DNA from: DATBSK01 sp964532485
GTDB taxonomy: Bacteria; Actinomycetota; Acidimicrobiia; IMCC26256; PALSA-555
DNA length: 64,000 nt
Direction of reading: 5' to 3'
Assembly: GCA_964532485.1 (NCBI GenBank)
Contig: CAZHKE010000011.1
Coordinates: 1 to 64,000 of the forward strand
The notes beneath the pieces were generated by a model. The model searched no databases. It was not told the origin of the DNA and saw only the letters and a program-made list of their open reading frames with translations. Shown here one piece after another: positions 60,008 through 64,000 of this stretch. How positions within the stretch are numbered: position 1 is the stretch's first letter; each line of letters starts with the position of its first letter. A program made the translations under genes and the position numbers.

Positions 60008-60430
60008 TCACGCTCGACGCGGTCCGGACGTCGCGCGCGGCGGAAACGTGCCGTGGCGGGCCGCCCAGAGGCCGACGAACCCGAGCGGGAGCATCGGGAC
60101 GAGCACGCCGAACGGGTTGGCAGCAGCGGTCGCGATGGTGATCAGGACGCAGAGCCCGAGCGCCCCGAACAGATGGGCACGCACCGACCGGGGCGCACCA
60201 CCGATCGTCCCGAACAGGTTCGCCACCACGACGTCGTCGCCCTGCGCGCTGCGCGCGATCGCGACGGCGAATGCCCACGCCCAGACCGCGAGCGAGACGA
60301 AGAACAGCACGAGCGTGACGGCGATCGCGACGCCGTCGAACGCGTCGACGCCGAGCGCCGCCGGGACCGCCGGGACCAGGAAGACGACGTCACCGAGCCA
60401 CGACGCGACGATGATCGCTCGGCCCGGCAC
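60008..60430 (-). CDS. Polytopic membrane protein of unknown function
   Basis: 140 residues, about four helices (about 5-24, 27-50, 79-98 and 101-118), with a charged C-terminus. GTG 60430 is the first codon 6 bases after TACGCT, so it is a leaderless gene on its own, although it lies 28 bases after the mannosyltransferase gene. The reading frame upstream of this GTG belongs to the other gene. I do not recognise the family. Confidence 0.75.
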   Translation of the reverse strand: MPGRAIIVASWLGDVVFLVPAVPAALGVDAFDGVAIAVTLVLFFVSLAVWAWAFAVAIARSAQGDDVVVANLFGTIGGAPRSVRAHLFGALGLCVLITIATAAANPFGVLVPMLPLGFVGLWAARHGTFPPRATSGPRRA

Positions 60431-60436
60431 CGGGTC

Positions 60437-60442
60437 AGCGTA
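60437..60442 (-). promoter_or_regulatory. -10 hexamer TACGCT, leaderless start at GTG 60430
   Basis: Minus-strand TACGCT followed by 6 bases and GTG. Same hexamer and spacing as at ileS and at 5942. Confidence 0.6.
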
Positions 60443-60458
60443 CGCGTGGCCGTCGCGC

Positions 60459-61595
60459 TCACCCGAACACCGACAGGTCCCCGGCTGCCAGCGGCGCGAG
60501 CCGCGCCGCGAGCGAGTCGTAGGAGAGCTCGGCGACGACTCGTGCTCGACCGGCGGCGCCCATTCGGTCGCGGAGCCCGGCATCCCCGAGCAGCCGCTCG
60601 AGCGCGGTACGAACGGACACGACGTCGCGCGGATCGACGACGAGCCCCGTCGTGCCGTCGACGACAGCCTCGTGCGCACCACCGCTGCGTCCCGCGATCG
60701 ACGGCACGCCACAAGCCGCGGCCTCCAGGAAGACGATGCCGTACCCCTCGGCCTCGAGCCCACCCCACCGCTCGCGGCACACCATCCCGAAGACGTCCGC
60801 CGCGCCGTAGAGAGCGGGGAGATCACGGTCGGCGACGCGACCGAGCAGGTGGGCACGCGCCCCGAGTCGACGTGCTCGTCGCCGCAGACGCGCGTCGTCG
60901 CGGCCGGCGCCCGCGAGCACGACGTGCACACCGTCGAGCGCGGCGACGGCTTCGAGCAGCACGTCGAAGCCCTTGCGCGGGACCAGCCGGCTGACACCGA
61001 GGACCACCGGAGCATCGAGCGGGAGGCCGAAGCGGGCGCGGACGGCGCTCGCCTCATCGGCGATGAGGGGTCGGAACCGGTCCGGGTCGACGCCGGGCGG
61101 GATCCGAAGCGTCGGCACCTCGCGCCCGGCGACGCGGCGGACCTCGGTCGCGGCGTAGTCACCGGCCGCGACGACGCCCGCGGCGCCCCGCAGCACGCGC
61201 CGGGCAAGCGTGCGCGAGCCTGGAAGGCGGCCGTAGACGCTGATCTCGGCCCCGTGCGCCACGACGACGTACGGGACGGCATCGAGGCCCGCGCCGACGA
61301 TGCCCGGCCCGACGAGACCGAGCGGCAGCATCGGATCGACGAACACGACACCGGCGCCGACCTCGCGCGCGACCGCGTCGACCCGGCGCCGCATCGCCCG
61401 CGTCGGGAGCAGAAAGCCCTGATGCGCGCGCACGACGCGGAACGACTGGCGCGCGTCCCACTCGGCGGCTCCGTCGTAGGAGGTCGTCAGCACGGTCGCG
61501 TCGTCGGGCGGCAGCCGGCGCCAGAGCTCGTACAGGTAGCTCTGGATCCCGCCGAGCTTGGGCGGGAAGTCGTTCGTCGCCAGCAACGAGCTCAT
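60459..61595 (-). CDS. GT4 glycosyltransferase, PimB-like mannosyltransferase
   Basis: 378-residue GT-B enzyme. ATNDFPPKLGGIQSYLYEL is the start of actinobacterial PimB-type mannosyltransferases; VLGVSRLVPRKGFDVLLEAV and FGMVCRERWGGLEAEGYGIVFLEAAACGVP give the GT4 donor site with the E-x7-E pattern. PimB adds the second mannose to phosphatidylinositol mannoside from GDP-mannose on the inner membrane face. The exact acceptor is not certain. It starts 9 bases after the MFS gene ends. Confidence 0.85.
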   Translation of the reverse strand: MSSLLATNDFPPKLGGIQSYLYELWRRLPPDDATVLTTSYDGAAEWDARQSFRVVRAHQGFLLPTRAMRRRVDAVAREVGAGVVFVDPMLPLGLVGPGIVGAGLDAVPYVVVAHGAEISVYGRLPGSRTLARRVLRGAAGVVAAGDYAATEVRRVAGREVPTLRIPPGVDPDRFRPLIADEASAVRARFGLPLDAPVVLGVSRLVPRKGFDVLLEAVAALDGVHVVLAGAGRDDARLRRRARRLGARAHLLGRVADRDLPALYGAADVFGMVCRERWGGLEAEGYGIVFLEAAACGVPSIAGRSGGAHEAVVDGTTGLVVDPRDVVSVRTALERLLGDAGLRDRMGAAGRARVVAELSYDSLAARLAPLAAGDLSVFG

Positions 61596-61604
61596 CGCAC
61601 GAGC

Positions 61605-62819
61605 TCAGGGGCCGGGATGCTCGGCGGCGAGCGCACCGGCCTCGTCGACGCGCGCTCGCCTGCGCACACGCGTGGCGTGGAACCACAGGCCGGCGAACCC
61701 GATGAGCGCGAACACGCTTCCCGCCGCGAACGCACCCTGGAAGCTCGTGAGAGCTGCGACCGAGCCGACGATCAAGCTGCCGAGCCCCTGCGAGAGGTCG
61801 AAGAAGCTGCTGAACGTCCCGACCACGGATGCCCGCTCGGTCTCGGGTGCCGCGCCGAGCGCGAGGAGGAGGAGCGCGGGGTACAGCAGCGATGCTCCTG
61901 CCGCGAAGAGCACCGTGCCGAGCAGCAGCCCCGGAATGGTCGGCCACGCCGCCATGATCGCCATCCCGGTCGCGGTGCACACGAGCGCACTGGCGCCCGC
62001 CACGCGTCCGCCCAGGGTGTCCGGGATCCGCGCTCCGAAGATCCGCACCACGAGCACGAAGCAGCCGTAGAGGAGGAAGACGATGTCGGGGCTGTCGAGC
62101 CCGACGTCGTCGGCATAGAGAGGGACGAACGCGCTGAATGCTGCGAGGGCGACGAGGCCCGAGAAGAGCACCGCACCGGGCCCGATCGCAGCGCGGTTGA
62201 CGATCGGCTCCTTCCCGACCACCTCGCCGGAGGTCGGACGCTCGACCTCGCGGGTGAAGCAGCTCAGCACCGTGGCAAGGGCGGCGAGCAGAGCTGCGGT
62301 GACCCACACCGTGCCATAGCTCGCGTCGAGCGCGGCCTCCCCGATCACCGGGCCGAACGCCAGGCCGCCGTACACCGCGACCGACCAGTAGCTGATCGCC
62401 TCGCCGCGCCGGCTCTCGGGCGCGAGGTCAGTGATCATCGTCGCGGCCCCGACGAAGAAGGCAGCCTCACCGACGCCGGTGAGGGCCCGCGCGCCGACGA
62501 GGAACGGCAACGACTCGACCGCGCCGTAGAGGAGCACCGACACGGCGACGACGGCGGCGCCGCCGACGATCAGGAGGCGACGGCCGGTGCGATCGCCGAG
62601 TCGACCGACGTAGGGCCGCAGCAGCACGGCCCCGACGAACAGTGCCCCGACTGCGATGCCGATCTCGAGGCTCCCGCCGCCCAGCTCCCCCTCGACGTAC
62701 TGCGGCACCACGGGGAGCACGACGCCGAGGGCCAAGAAGTATGCGAGGCCGGCGGCGACGACGAGCAGAAAGCGACCGGTGACAAGACGATCGTCTCGGT
62801 TCGGCGGCGCGCTGGTCAC
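61605..62819 (-). CDS. MFS transporter
   Basis: 404 residues, about twelve helices. RFLLVVAAGLAYFLALGVVLPVVPQYV opens helix 1, and the motif A-like loop is RPYVGRLGDRTGRRLL between helices 2 and 3. Looks like a drug or metabolite exporter, but no substrate can be inferred. GTG 62819 overlaps the crotonase stop (GTGA). The crotonase-MFS-mannosyltransferase order may be an operon of convenience. Confidence 0.9.
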   Translation of the reverse strand: MTSAPPNRDDRLVTGRFLLVVAAGLAYFLALGVVLPVVPQYVEGELGGGSLEIGIAVGALFVGAVLLRPYVGRLGDRTGRRLLIVGGAAVVAVSVLLYGAVESLPFLVGARALTGVGEAAFFVGAATMITDLAPESRRGEAISYWSVAVYGGLAFGPVIGEAALDASYGTVWVTAALLAALATVLSCFTREVERPTSGEVVGKEPIVNRAAIGPGAVLFSGLVALAAFSAFVPLYADDVGLDSPDIVFLLYGCFVLVVRIFGARIPDTLGGRVAGASALVCTATGMAIMAAWPTIPGLLLGTVLFAAGASLLYPALLLLALGAAPETERASVVGTFSSFFDLSQGLGSLIVGSVAALTSFQGAFAAGSVFALIGFAGLWFHATRVRRRARVDEAGALAAEHPGP

Positions 62820-63484
62820 AAGTCGAGCGTGCCACCCAGGACGACCCGGGCCCGGTCCCGGACCTTCGTCGTCATCTGCACGAGGAGCTCGCGCGGGGCC
62901 TCGGCGATCGTCGACGCGACGGCACGAGCCGCGGTCACGACCTCCGCGCATGGCACGACCTCGTTCGCGATCCCCAGCCGGTGGGCCTCGGCCGCGTCGA
63001 TCGTGCGACCGGTCAGCGCGAGATCGCGGGCGGCGCCACCGACGAGGTCGTGGAGCGGCCCGTACACGACCTGCGCGAACGAGTGCTCCGGGTGACCGAA
63101 CCGCGCCGTGTCGGCTACGACTCGCAGCGTGCACATGACCGCGAGATCGAAGCCTCCGCCGAACGCGCCGCCGTTCACCGCCGCGACCGTCGGGAGCGGG
63201 AACCCCAGGATCGTGTGGTGCCACCGATCGCTCGATGCCCACAGCTCGTCGGCGCGCTCGGGCTGCGAGAACTCCTTCAGATCGAAGCCGGCGGAGAACA
63301 CGTCCCCCGCGCCGGTGACCACGAGGACCCGAAGTCGCTCATCGGCCGCGAGCGCGTCGAGTGCGTCACTCATCTCCTCGCGCAGCGCGATCGACAAGGC
63401 GTTCTTCTTCTCGGCGCGATCGAGGGTGAGGGTCGCGACGCCGTCGTCGTCGGGCCCTTCGACGGCGACGAGATCATCGCTCAT
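62816..63484 (-). CDS. Enoyl-CoA hydratase/isomerase family protein (short crotonase)
   Basis: 222 residues, shorter than the usual 255-265. LDRAEKKNALSIALREEM, GAGDVFSAGFDL and AVNGGAFGGGFDLAVMCTLRVVA give the two oxyanion-hole segments. The second segment has Gly-Phe-Asp where hydratases have Ala-Gly-Gly-Gly-x-Glu, and no clear catalytic Glu pair is seen, so it is probably not a classical hydratase. The C-terminal trimerisation helix looks shortened. ATG overlaps the FAD reductase stop (ATGA). Confidence 0.87.
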   Translation of the reverse strand: MSDDLVAVEGPDDDGVATLTLDRAEKKNALSIALREEMSDALDALAADERLRVLVVTGAGDVFSAGFDLKEFSQPERADELWASSDRWHHTILGFPLPTVAAVNGGAFGGGFDLAVMCTLRVVADTARFGHPEHSFAQVVYGPLHDLVGGAARDLALTGRTIDAAEAHRLGIANEVVPCAEVVTAARAVASTIAEAPRELLVQMTTKVRDRARVVLGGTLDL

Positions 63485-64000
63485 GACGAGCGCGCGAGCT
63501 CGAGGGCGTCGCCCCAAGCCGCGCCCTCCGCGATCATGCGCCGATACTGCATCACGACTCGAGGTCGGCTGAAGCCGATCGCCCCCACGAGCCGGTCGCC
63601 ACGCCCCACGGCGGCCACGAAGCGCAGCTCGTCGGTCGACCCGTCGACGACGGCGATCTCGTCGTCGCCCCGCACGTGACCCACGACCTGGATCTTGGTC
63701 TCGTACTGGTCGGACCACACGAACGGCACGGGCCCGTACGGCTCGGGGCTGCTCGCGAGCAGTCGAGCGCCCGCCGCGACACCTTGCTCGGCGGCGTTCG
63801 TCCAGTGCTCGAGGCGCATCGACTCGCCGCCGAACGTCCGGTTCGGCCAGCGACACACATCGCCCGCGGCGACGATCCCCGGCGCTGCGAGCAGCGTCTC
63901 GTCGCACACGACGCCGTCGTCGATCAGCAAGCCGGAGCCGGCGAGCCACTCCGTCGCGGGAGCCACCCCGACGCCGACGACCACGACGTCAGCGTCGAGA
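63481..64000 (-). CDS. FAD-dependent pyridine nucleotide reductase, partial (N-terminus beyond window)
   Basis: The frame enters from the right edge (LDADVVVVGVGVAPATEWL) and stops at 63481; about 173 codons are visible. GVGVAPATEWL..SGL, ETLLAAPGIVAAGDVCRWP (FAD-binding end motif) and LEHWTNAAEQGVAAGARLL are typical of ferredoxin or rubredoxin reductases of the AIF/ThcD type, with a C-terminal reductase domain (WSDQYETKIQVVGH). A short apparent start at 63984 is internal. It is coupled to the downstream crotonase gene. Confidence 0.9.
   Translation of the reverse strand, partial: LDADVVVVGVGVAPATEWLAGSGLLIDDGVVCDETLLAAPGIVAAGDVCRWPNRTFGGESMRLEHWTNAAEQGVAAGARLLASSPEPYGPVPFVWSDQYETKIQVVGHVRGDDEIAVVDGSTDELRFVAAVGRGDRLVGAIGFSRPRVVMQYRRMIAEGAAWGDALELARSS

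Noticed and set aside
58628..63095. Two long plus-strand ORFs (788 and 1030 codons)
   Set aside because: Antisense to the ROK kinase, SRPBCC, mannosyltransferase, MFS and crotonase genes; low-complexity Arg/Glu/His composition.

Overview
The window is about 70% G+C, coding-dense, and reads as ordinary chromosome of a high-GC actinobacterium. Actinobacterial marks are the mycothiol enzyme MshC, an F420-dependent NADP reductase and an F420 (LLM-type) oxidoreductase, a PimB-like mannosyltransferase, DivIVA/SepF beside ftsZ, a diphosphate-type phosphofructokinase, and the dcw order mraZ-rsmH-ftsL-ftsI-murE-murF-mraY-murD-ftsW-murG-murC-murB-ftsQ-ftsZ. A deep-branching class such as Acidimicrobiia is my best guess, but it is only an inference. 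I found no rRNA, tRNA, CRISPR array, insertion sequence or prophage.

Layout. 1-884: start of a secreted glycine-rich protein, cut by the window edge. 1016-5899 (minus): thrS, a HIT protein and a membrane protein, then npdG-mshC. 5954-6213 (plus): a 22-codon leader ORF overlapping a small membrane protein. 6210-9710: dnaE, with a perfect 24-bp palindrome upstream. 9785-13880: a phosphodiesterase, an Rrf2 regulator, and the dksA-like/lspA/rluD operon. 14033-17149: ileS. 17159-37260 (minus): the division and cell-wall cluster, from mraZ (promoter near 37340) down to yggT, with divIVA after it under its own promoter. Most junctions are 4-base ATGA or GTGA overlaps. A three-way-junction leader RNA candidate lies between mraZ and rsmH. 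37365-37676 is a gene-free, hairpin-rich stretch, followed by an HNH nuclease. 38610-43085 (plus): the moxR/DUF58/transglutaminase trio. 43092-47904: regulators, a Gfo/Idh oxidoreductase, dinB, a Nudix hydrolase and a LmbE deacetylase. 47185-51706 (minus): a five-gene metabolic operon headed by the phosphofructokinase. 51747-64000: glpK, plsC, an alanine-type aminotransferase, HAD, two crotonases, an F420 oxidoreductase, ROK kinase, SRPBCC, a PimB-like mannosyltransferase, an MFS transporter and the C-terminal part of an FAD reductase.

The strongest cross-cutting signal is regulatory. Many operon-first genes have a TANNNT -10 hexamer ending 6-10 bases before the start codon, usually with no Shine-Dalgarno sequence, which implies leaderless or nearly leaderless mRNAs. 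Genes inside operons instead use overlapping stop/start codons. The dcw cluster differs: it has a -35/-10 promoter with 17-bp spacing (TTGACG/TAGGGT), GTGGTG repeats in 10-bp register that fit MraZ autoregulation, and a structured leader before rsmH. These features together make the mraZ-rsmH region the most interesting part of the window.
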